Origin: CAZCWX01 sp964502465
GTDB lineage: Bacteria; Desulfobacterota; Binatia; Bin18
Direction of reading: 5' to 3'
Length of the DNA: 13,016 bases
NCBI GenBank assembly: GCA_964502465.1
Contig: CAZCWX010000042.1
Location: 1-13,016 of the forward strand
This document shows, piece after piece, positions 1 through 5,451 of the stretch. The notes below the pieces were generated by a model. The model saw only the letters and a program-made list of their open reading frames with translations. It had not been told where the DNA came from and made no database searches. A program made the position numbers and the translations under genes. The first letter of the stretch is position 1. Each line of letters begins with the position of its first letter.

Positions 1-26
1 TAGTATGGACGAAAAAGGAGTTGCCG

Positions 27-230
27 ATGACTATCACTATTGAAGCCATTTACGAATCTGGCGTCCTGAAGCCCCTCTCTCCTTTGCCCCAACTCAGAGA
101 GCACGAGCGGGTACGAATTACCGTTGAAACACCAAGCCTCGTTGATGAACTGTGTGGAAAGATCACCATTGATCCAGCGGTCGCTCGGGAGATCATTGAA
201 AGCGCTGACTATAGCATCCTGGAGTCATGA
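27..230 (+). CDS. AF2212-like (DUF104) antitoxin
   Basis: This 67-residue protein resembles the DUF104/AF2212-like antitoxin family. Members are short, begin with a beta strand of the form 'TIEAIYESGVLKPL', and are usually encoded just before a PIN-domain toxin. Residues 1-36 carry that pattern, including the turn before 'KPLSPLPQL' and the strand 'ERVRITVE'. The C-terminal half is acidic and probably forms the segment that wraps the toxin and blocks its active site. I chose ATG 27 over the TTG six bases upstream because the 'aaaaggag' ribosome-binding site ends at 20, which gives good spacing to 27 and none to 21. The stop lies 4 nt before the toxin start. Such antitoxins normally neutralise the toxin and often bind their own promoter. 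That promoter would lie before the window. The role is inferred from family and pairing. Confidence 0.82.
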   Translation: MTITIEAIYESGVLKPLSPLPQLREHERVRITVETPSLVDELCGKITIDPAVAREIIESADYSILES

Positions 231-234
231 TTTG

Positions 235-732
235 ATGCTACGCGATCTTCCAGATGGAACCGCTTGCTTCGTTGATGCCAACGTCCTCTGCTACCATATC
301 GTGCAAACACCACCCCTTTCCGATGAATGCACCTGGTTCATCAAACGAATTGAACAAGGGGCAGTTAGGACTGCAACTTCCGCTGCCGTTGTCGCTGAAG
401 CCATACACAAAGTTATGTTGGCTGAGGCTATCCAGCAACACAAGCTGGATCATCGGGGTCTTGCCCATAGACTGCAGCGGCGGCGAGAACTCATTGCTGG
501 ACTCAGCGAGCACAAGAAGGTGCCTATGCTGCTAAGGGCCTTATCTATGCATGTCGAACCAGTGACACTGGATATCTTGAAGCATGCAGTGGACCTCTCA
601 ACGCAACACTGTTTGCTGACGAACGATGCCATGACAGTTGCTATCATGGAAAAACTCGGCCTCTCGCATCTTGTCACCAACGACGATAACTTCGACTCTA
701 TCCAGAGCTTGTCAATCTGGAAGCCAAGGTAG
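235..732 (+). CDS. PIN-domain toxin (VapC-like ribonuclease)
   Basis: This 165-residue PIN-domain protein is probably a metal-dependent endoribonuclease that acts as the toxin to the preceding antitoxin. The expected acidic cluster is visible: D14 in 'CFVDANVLCYH', E55 in 'VVAEAIHK', D131 in 'LLTNDAMTVA', and D150/D151 in 'VTNDDNFDS'. Length and motif order fit the PIN family. The open frame extends upstream to 124 over the antitoxin, but ATG 235 sits 4 nt after the antitoxin stop, has 'ggag' at 221-224 upstream, and begins just before the first PIN strand. This tight arrangement implies translational coupling. PIN toxins cleave tRNA, rRNA or mRNA. The target here cannot be read from sequence. 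All acidic residues are present, so the toxin appears intact. The family is secure and the toxin role is inferred from pairing. Confidence 0.85.
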   Translation: MLRDLPDGTACFVDANVLCYHIVQTPPLSDECTWFIKRIEQGAVRTATSAAVVAEAIHKVMLAEAIQQHKLDHRGLAHRLQRRRELIAGLSEHKKVPMLLRALSMHVEPVTLDILKHAVDLSTQHCLLTNDAMTVAIMEKLGLSHLVTNDDNFDSIQSLSIWKPR

Positions 733-888
733 GCGTAGTAGATAGGGAACGTTGCGGCTTCTGTGGCTTTCGTCCCCTTTCCTCACAGGTGGCTCCTTCG
801 CCCGCATGAGGTTGCCGCAAGCAATAAACACCGCCATCTACAACACTGCCAACCAGCAACTGACGCGTCCGTTTCCCCCTCATCCTGA

Positions 889-911
889 CCTTCTCCCACC
901 AGGGGAGAAGG
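889..911. repeat. REP-like palindrome
   Basis: A perfect 9-bp inverted repeat, 'ccttctccc' and 'gggagaagg', with a 5-nt loop. It is preceded by 'ccctcatcctga', the sequence that usually leads widespread REP-like intergenic elements. Its position downstream of the toxin gene means it could also act as a transcription barrier or RNA stabiliser. No T-run follows, so a classical terminator is not supported. Confidence 0.65.
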
Positions 912-1127
912 AACCCATATTCGCGCTTGCATAACGAGTGCCGAACACTATTGAGTATGACCTATGATCCGAACAATAATCTGACAATGGTGACTGTGGA
1001 ACCTATCCCTCAAGCGAAGCAGTAGTGATTTTCACAGCATCCCTGACCTCTTCTTAGGTTCCTTCTTTGCTCACTGCAAAGCCTGTACAAATTCTGGACA
1101 TAAGCCCAAGAGCTTTTCTCCTATGAA

Positions 1128-1157
1128 CTTGTCCGACGATGACAAGATGTCTAGGAT
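1128..1157 (+). promoter_or_regulatory. Candidate promoter with overlapping palindrome
   Basis: A -35-like TTGTCC (1129-1134) and a -10-like TAGGAT (1152-1157) are separated by 17 bases. Each matches the sigma-70 consensus at 4 of 6 positions. A perfect 6-bp inverted repeat, CTTGTC (1128-1133) and GACAAG (1141-1146), overlaps the -35 and the spacer, where a repressor could act. Transcription would begin near 1164, shortly before the ribosome-binding site of the monooxygenase. This comes from reading by eye only and is tentative. Confidence 0.35.
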
Positions 1158-1189
1158 GAGAAAGAAACCGCACAAAGGGAGGATGCACT

Positions 1190-1555
1190 GTGTTTATCGT
1201 TACCAACCGCATTCCTGTTGCTCCCGGGCACGAAGCCGAATTTGAAGATCGCTTCCGTAACCGCGCGCATCTTATTGATCGCTCGCCGGGATTTATCAAG
1301 AATCTGGTGTTGCGCCCGGTACAACGTCGCTTTAACCATCAAACGGGTCAGTGGGAAGAAAAAGCCGAACAGGGCTATTATCTCGTGCAAACGTATTGGG
1401 TAAGTGAACAGGCGTTTTGGGATTGGACGAAGAGCGAGTCGTTCCGCATCGCCCATAGCAATCGTCCACCAGCCGAGATGTTCGCTGGCCCCAATGTTCT
1501 CGAAATCCATGAGGTTATCCTCAGTACTGAGAAACATGGTACTGCTGAAAGCTAG
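1190..1555 (+). CDS. ABM/IsdG-like monooxygenase
   Basis: This 121-residue protein matches the antibiotic-biosynthesis-monooxygenase fold (dimeric ferredoxin-like barrel), closest to the HmoA/IsdG heme-degrading branch. Supporting patterns are 'NRIPVAPGHEAEFEDRFRNR' at 6-25, 'PGFI' at 33-36, and the C-terminal 'MFAGPNVLEIHEVI' at 97-110. IsdG-type enzymes use an Asn/Trp/His triad in which Trp and His are ten residues apart. Here N6, W79 and H89 give exactly that arrangement. The reaction would be oxidative opening of heme with iron release, though other ABM proteins oxidise quinones or have unknown substrates. The start is GTG 1190, preceded by a strong 'aaagggagg' (1174-1182). No signal peptide is seen, so it is cytoplasmic. 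It lies 73 nt upstream of tldD on the same strand and may share its transcript. Confidence 0.8.
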   Translation: MFIVTNRIPVAPGHEAEFEDRFRNRAHLIDRSPGFIKNLVLRPVQRRFNHQTGQWEEKAEQGYYLVQTYWVSEQAFWDWTKSESFRIAHSNRPPAEMFAGPNVLEIHEVILSTEKHGTAES

Positions 1556-1572
1556 CCAGGTACCCGTTCGTG

Positions 1573-1608
1573 CTTTGCTAAGCTGGGCCTGAGCGAAGCC
1601 GACGAGTG
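1573..1608. repeat. Degenerate REP-like half-site
   Basis: The stretch includes 'ggcctgagcgaagccgacga', close to the very common intergenic motif 'cctgagcgaagtcgaagg' seen in REP-like elements of many environmental bacteria. Only one arm is recognisable. It sits inside the gap between the monooxygenase and tldD, just before the tldD ribosome-binding site. The assignment is from memory of the motif and tentative. Confidence 0.35.
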
Positions 1609-1628
1609 AATGTTTGAGGAGCCAACTC

Positions 1629-3062
1629 ATGCATGAACGTATTGTCGAGCGTTTTCGTACCATTGCTCCTGCAGTCGATTTCTGCTCTCTGCGTCTGGTT
1701 CAGGAGCATTCTGAGTTTCTCTCCGTGCGGCAAAACATCCTCCAGCCAGTCTCGACTTCAGAGGATATAGGCGCAATGATTACCATCGTCGATCGCGGTG
1801 GAATGGGGTACGCCGGGACGAGTGATCTGACAGCGGCCGGTCTTTGTCGTGCGGCCGCACAAGCCCTGGCCTGGGCACGGTATAGTGCTGGTTGCAGCGT
1901 CACCGACTTCTCACAGGTTGTTTTTCCATGCCCTCAAGGGGAGTACACCAGTCCGGTACAAACACCGTGGAGTGCAGTGCCGCTCCCAGACAAAATCACT
2001 CTGCTGCGCAGCGCCGCAGAACGGCTCAAGGCTGATGATCGCATCGTCGACTGGGAAGCATCCCTATGGCACACTCATAGTGACGTTCTCTATCTGACGG
2101 TTGATGGAGGACGTGCGCACCAGCACTTTTCTTACCTGGTGCCGATGCTCAGCGCCACGGCGAATGCGGGAGTCGAAACGCACACGCGCACCTTTGCAGG
2201 GCGCGGATACTGTCGTCAGGGAGGAATGGAAATCCTCGACCGGAGCGGCTTTCACGATGCGGCTCCACGTATTGCGTCAGAGGCCGTGCAATTGCTCCTC
2301 GCACCGAACTGTCCGTTAGGTCAGATGGACATCCTCCTTGCCCCAGATCAAATGACGCTGCAGATTCACGAGTCTATTGGGCATCCATTGGAACTCGACC
2401 GCATCCTGGGCGACGAGCGGAACTACGCGGGCACCAGTTTTGTCACGCCTGACATGTTCGGCAATTATCGTTATGGTTCTGACCTGCTGAACGTCACGTT
2501 TGATCCCACCCGACTCGACGAGTTTGCCAGTTACTACTTTGACGACGATGGCCAGCCGGCACGCCGTGAGTATGTGATTCGTGACGGTATCTTGCTGCGC
2601 GGCTTGGGCGGTGTCACTTCTCAGGTTCGCTCCGGCCTTTCCGGTGTCGCCAACTCCCGTGCGACGAGTTGGAACCGGCCGCCTATCGACCGGATGGCGA
2701 ACTTAAATCTTGAACCTGGCACTTCCAGCTTGGCAGAAATGGTCGCAACGGTAGAACGTGGTCTGTACATGCAAACGAACCTTTCGTGGTCCATCGACGA
2801 CTCGCGCAATAAGTTTCAATTCGGTTGCGAATGGGGCCAACTGATCGAAAACGGCAAACTCACTACTGTGGTCAAGAAACCAAACTACCGTGGCATATCC
2901 GCCACGTTCTGGCGCAACCTAAAAATGGTAGGCAACCTCAATACACTTGAGGTGTTGGGTTCGCCATACTGCGGTAAGGGCGAGCCGAATCAGGTGATCC
3001 GGGTTGGACATGCGTCGCCAACCTGTCTTTTCGCCAACGTTGAGGTCTTCGGAGGGGAGTGA
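1629..3062 (+). CDS. tldD: TldD-family zinc metalloprotease, catalytic subunit
   Basis: This 477-residue protein matches TldD (about 480 residues in E. coli), the zinc-bearing subunit of the TldD/TldE protease. The family HExxxH motif is present as H247-E248-S-I-G-H252 in 'QIHESIGHPLELDR'. The conserved cysteine proposed as a further ligand is C448 in 'PYCGKGE'. TldD/TldE is a cytosolic heterodimer that digests unfolded peptides in a narrow cavity. In E. coli it removes the microcin B17 leader and degrades the CcdA antitoxin. I chose ATG 1629 because 'gagga' at 1617-1621 gives correct spacing. The upstream in-frame TTG at 1614 has no usable site. The stop is separated from tldE by a single base. 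The surrounding sequence is diverged, so strict orthology to E. coli TldD is uncertain, but family membership and an intact active site are clear. Confidence 0.92.
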   Translation: MHERIVERFRTIAPAVDFCSLRLVQEHSEFLSVRQNILQPVSTSEDIGAMITIVDRGGMGYAGTSDLTAAGLCRAAAQALAWARYSAGCSVTDFSQVVFPCPQGEYTSPVQTPWSAVPLPDKITLLRSAAERLKADDRIVDWEASLWHTHSDVLYLTVDGGRAHQHFSYLVPMLSATANAGVETHTRTFAGRGYCRQGGMEILDRSGFHDAAPRIASEAVQLLLAPNCPLGQMDILLAPDQMTLQIHESIGHPLELDRILGDERNYAGTSFVTPDMFGNYRYGSDLLNVTFDPTRLDEFASYYFDDDGQPARREYVIRDGILLRGLGGVTSQVRSGLSGVANSRATSWNRPPIDRMANLNLEPGTSSLAEMVATVERGLYMQTNLSWSIDDSRNKFQFGCEWGQLIENGKLTTVVKKPNYRGISATFWRNLKMVGNLNTLEVLGSPYCGKGEPNQVIRVGHASPTCLFANVEVFGGE

Positions 3063-3063
3063 C

Positions 3064-4392
3064 ATGATGCAGGAATATTTCTACCAGCTTGCCGACGTGC
3101 TTGCTTCTCTGCTGCACGGCCAAGAAATGTACACCTGTACTTTCTCTGGAGAGGACTCAGACTTTGTGCGCCTCAACCACAATGCCGTGCGTCAGGCGGG
3201 AACGGTGTCGCAACGCTTCCTCTCGGTCAACCTCATCAGCGGTGCGCGCCATGCAGATGGACAGATCTCTCTCGCAGGAGATCTGGAGGTTGACCGCCCT
3301 CGAGTCGCGTCGTTCCTTATGAGGCTGCGAGCGCAACTTCCTTACCTTCCCAGTGATCCTCACCTCCTCTATGCCACCGAAGGACACTCCAGTGATTATC
3401 ATGGCAAGAATCGCCTCCCAGAAGATAGTGCGGCAATTCTTTCGACTATTCAGGAAGCCGGTCGCGGTCACGACTTGGTTGGTTTGTATGCCGCTGGCGG
3501 TATTTACAGTGGGTTCGCGAATTCCTTTGGGCAACGCAACTGGTTTTCGAGCCACAGCTATAACTTTGACTGGAGTTTCTATCACCAAGGCGATAAAGCC
3601 GTAAAAAATACTTACGCTGGTTTTGTTTGGGATCCTACAGAGTTTGCCCGTAAAGTAGCAACAGCCACAGAGCACTTGGCCGTGCTGACTCAGCCTCCTC
3701 GGACGATCCGCCCTGGGCGCTATCGCGTGTATCTGGCACCTGCTGCCCTCGCTGAAATTCTCGGTCTGTTACATTGGGGGGGATTTGGTCTCAAAGATCA
3801 CCGTACCAAACAAACCTCCCTGCTGAAAATGGTCGAAGAAGGAATTCGGCTCCATCCTACCGTAACGATCCGGGAAAACACCCAAGACGGTGTAGCGCCA
3901 AACTTTCAGGAGGCCGGGTTTATTAAACCTGCGCAGGTGACGCTGATTGAAGCAGGGGCCTTTCGCGACTGCCTGGTCTCACCGCGCTCGGCGAAGGAGT
4001 ATGGGGTTCCAACCAATGGAGCTTCGAGTGGAGAGATGCCAGAGTCGTTAGCCATGGCAGCGGGGAGCGTGCCTACGGCTGAAGTATTACGTCGGCTCGA
4101 TACCGGTGTGTACATTAACCATGTTTGGTATCTCAACTATTCAGACCGCACCGCCTGCCGTATCACCGGCATGACCCGTTTTGCCACATTCTGGGTTGAA
4201 AACGGCACCATTCAGGCGCCCCTCAATGTGATGCGATTCGATGAAACGCTCTATCGGATGCTGGGGGATAACTTGTTGGGCTTGACCGAGGGGCAAGATC
4301 TTCTGCTGGATCCCAGCACCTATGGTGCACGTTCGACCAGTAGCAGCCGGGTGCCAGGAGCCCTTGTAGAAGACTTCTCCTTCACGCTGTAA
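3064..4392 (+). CDS. tldE: TldE/PmbA-family protease partner subunit
   Basis: This 442-residue protein resembles TldE/PmbA (about 450 residues in E. coli), the partner of TldD that lacks the zinc motif. No HExxxH is seen. The C-terminal core has the family pattern 'GVYINHVWYLNYSDR' at 348-362, 'ITGMTRFATFWVENG' at 367-381, and 'LNVMRFDETLYRML' at 387-400. TldE completes the heterodimer and shapes the peptide channel. ATG 3064 and ATG 3067 are both possible. 'ggagggg' at 3051-3057 serves either, and I use the first. The one-base gap after tldD indicates translational coupling and equal expression. The gene ends 13 nt from the convergent small zinc-ribbon gene, with no obvious terminator between them. 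No microcin-like precursor or modification gene is nearby, so the substrate is unknown. Confidence 0.9.
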   Translation: MMQEYFYQLADVLASLLHGQEMYTCTFSGEDSDFVRLNHNAVRQAGTVSQRFLSVNLISGARHADGQISLAGDLEVDRPRVASFLMRLRAQLPYLPSDPHLLYATEGHSSDYHGKNRLPEDSAAILSTIQEAGRGHDLVGLYAAGGIYSGFANSFGQRNWFSSHSYNFDWSFYHQGDKAVKNTYAGFVWDPTEFARKVATATEHLAVLTQPPRTIRPGRYRVYLAPAALAEILGLLHWGGFGLKDHRTKQTSLLKMVEEGIRLHPTVTIRENTQDGVAPNFQEAGFIKPAQVTLIEAGAFRDCLVSPRSAKEYGVPTNGASSGEMPESLAMAAGSVPTAEVLRRLDTGVYINHVWYLNYSDRTACRITGMTRFATFWVENGTIQAPLNVMRFDETLYRMLGDNLLGLTEGQDLLLDPSTYGARSTSSSRVPGALVEDFSFTL

Positions 4393-4405
4393 CCTCCTGG
4401 CTTGC

Positions 4406-4741
4406 TCATCCGCCCTGTGGCCTCAGCCAATCGAGAACCACTTCTGGCGAGGAAGCCGGGTAACAGGTGTCACAGACGCGAGAATAATAGATGTTGATCC
4501 ACCATAGTTGCTGGCCACAACGGGGACACGGATCAGGGTCCTGATGATACAACACGGCCGGATCCCTCTCGGACAGCGCACCGGACCGTAGGAGTCTCAG
4601 GATCTCGGGTTTATAGGCCTTGAGCAATTCTGTCAGTTCAGGGGTTAATCTGCTGGCTGGAGACACGGCCAATTTGTCTCCGCGCGGAATGAACTGAAAT
4701 CCTTGCCGTATCAGGTCAACAATCAGGGTCCGGATGTCCAT
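4406..4741 (-). CDS. TubC-N-like / zinc-ribbon small protein
   Basis: This 111-residue protein has two recognisable parts. Residues 1-52 look like the TubC N-terminal docking-domain fold: 'LIVDLIRQGFQF', a beta turn with 'GDKLAVSP', then 'LTPELTELLKAYKPEILRLL'. Residues 72-93 form a four-cysteine zinc-ribbon candidate, C72-P-R-C75 and C90-D-T-C93. TubC-N domains are best known as docking segments in mixed NRPS/PKS assembly lines, but the same fold also occurs in small stand-alone proteins of unknown role. No NRPS or PKS gene is present here, so a biosynthetic role is not supported. The start is ATG at 4741, with 'gaggaggg' just upstream on the minus strand. It lies 26 nt downstream of the small membrane-protein gene and is probably co-transcribed with it. 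The molecular function is unknown; nucleic-acid or protein binding through the ribbon is plausible. Confidence 0.72.
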   Translation of the reverse strand: MDIRTLIVDLIRQGFQFIPRGDKLAVSPASRLTPELTELLKAYKPEILRLLRSGALSERDPAVLYHQDPDPCPRCGQQLWWINIYYSRVCDTCYPASSPEVVLDWLRPQGG

Positions 4742-4767
4742 CGTTCTCCCTCCTCACCGGTGTTCGT

Positions 4768-5097
4768 TCACTGCCCGTGAACGCCTTCCTCATGTGTACT
4801 CCCTGGAACTGACACAACAGTCCCCACGATATTGATAGCGGCAGAGAAATCGGTCTGAGCAGTTCCTCTCGGCCCTCCTGAGTTTCCTGTAGTCTGGGTG
4901 TGGGGCAACAGGGGGACTGGCAGATGATGCGCCCTCGATAATGGCAAAAACGCAAAGAGGGCTGCAAGCAGCAAGAGAGAAACAACCAGCGTGAACCGCG
5001 ACTCGGGGCGACGGCCACTCGCCAGGTAGGCTAAGATGGCAACGGTCACGATGCCAAGCGCGCTCGTCAGAAACAATAGGACTGGAAAAGGATTCAC
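4768..5097 (-). CDS. Small two-helix membrane protein, unknown function
   Basis: This 109-residue protein is not recognised. It has two hydrophobic segments, about residues 5-26 ('PVLLFLTSALGIVTVAILAY') and 35-54 ('FTLVVSLLLLAALFAFLPLS'). A short basic loop, 'SGRRPESR', links them, and a polar, glycine- and threonine-rich tail of about 55 residues follows. By the positive-inside rule the loop would be cytoplasmic and both ends outside. The start is GTG at 5097, with only a weak purine-rich stretch upstream, so the start is uncertain. Two other minus-strand frames overlap this stretch but lack such a clear membrane pattern. The spacing to the TubC-N-like gene (26 nt, same strand) suggests a two-gene unit. 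I cannot assign a function. The gene could be spurious, although the paired helices argue against that. Confidence 0.5.
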   Translation of the reverse strand: MNPFPVLLFLTSALGIVTVAILAYLASGRRPESRFTLVVSLLLLAALFAFLPLSRAHHLPVPLLPHTQTTGNSGGPRGTAQTDFSAAINIVGTVVSVPGSTHEEGVHGQ

Positions 5098-5258
5098 CAG
5101 AGTTTTCTTTCTCTACACTTCTACGTGGCTGAGGCAAATCAGCAAAGAGAATGCCATAGGCAACAGACTCGAAGGATCAAGGTTTTCCTATAAAAGCCGC
5201 GAATCTCTGTGCTCAAGAGGAGAGAAAACCCGACAAAAGGCCCGGTTTCACCTTCCAC

Positions 5259-5278
5259 ATCGGGTCAGAATTCCCGAT
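5259..5278. repeat. Small inverted repeat, possible operator
   Basis: ATCGGG (5259-5264) and CCCGAT (5273-5278) form a perfect 6-bp inverted repeat with an 8-nt spacer. It lies in the divergent intergenic region upstream of the amidase. It could be a regulator binding site, but a repeat this short can arise by chance. Confidence 0.3.
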
Positions 5279-5383
5279 CCTAATTGTCAGCTCTGGACAT
5301 AGAGCACCTCGATCGCTCGCCCCTTTTGCTCTCTGGCATAAAGATTTTACCGAAAGCCATAAGCTGCTAGCCTGTTGGGCAAA

Positions 5384-5411
5384 GCTGACTGCTGATTGCT
5401 GACGACTGACT
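5384..5411. repeat. Heptanucleotide tandem repeat
   Basis: Four consecutive heptamers are seen: gctgact, gctgatt, gctgacg and actgact. They differ from one another by one to three bases. This kind of 'gctgact/gctgatt' run recurs in intergenic DNA of several environmental bacteria. It ends about 40 bases before the amidase start. No function is inferred. Confidence 0.6.
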
Positions 5412-5451
5412 ACCTTGTATGGTACAGTTTGCCGCAAAGGAAGGAGTATGT

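Larger units (their letters stand above)
733..1189. other. Gene-free spacer with REP-like element
   Basis: No convincing gene is seen in these 457 bases. Short open frames lack ribosome-binding sites. One of them translates the hairpin as 'PHPDLLPPGEKE', the usual false peptide produced by this kind of intergenic repeat. The stretch holds a perfect REP-like hairpin (889-911). It also has a loose inverted pair, 'ttgcggc' (752-758) against 'gccgcaa' (814-820), enclosing 'ctgtg' (761-765) against 'cacag' (784-788). A candidate promoter and palindrome lie near its right end. Confidence 0.6.
5098..5451. other. Spacer between divergent genes
   Basis: These 354 bases separate the minus-strand small-protein pair from the amidase. 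I see no supportable gene. The frames present have no ribosome-binding site, and one runs through the heptanucleotide repeat. The stretch contains a 6-bp inverted repeat (5259-5278) and four tandem heptamers (5384-5411). Promoters for both flanking units should lie here, but none is clear enough to call. Confidence 0.55.

Noticed and set aside
124..234. N-terminal extension of the PIN toxin into the antitoxin gene
   Set aside because: It overlaps the antitoxin coding sequence, shows no PIN-like sequence, and has no ribosome-binding site at 124, while ATG 235 has a better context.
752..934. A 60-residue plus-strand frame after the toxin gene
   Set aside because: It starts with TTG, has no ribosome-binding site, and its C-terminal half is a translation of the REP-like hairpin.
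1151..1663. A 170-residue minus-strand frame
   Set aside because: It lies antisense to the monooxygenase, which has a clear family match and a strong ribosome-binding site. The minus frame's composition shows no domain.
3157..3675. A 172-residue minus-strand frame inside tldE
   Set aside because: It is a shadow of the conserved TldE coding frame and has no recognisable protein features.
4393..4405. Terminator between tldE and the convergent zinc-ribbon gene
   Set aside because: The gap is only 13 bases and I see no stable hairpin or T-run there.
4716..5137. Two alternative minus-strand frames over the small membrane protein
   Set aside because: They are rich in arginine, serine and proline without coherent membrane segments. 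The 4768-5097 frame has two clean hydrophobic helices and sensible spacing to its neighbour.
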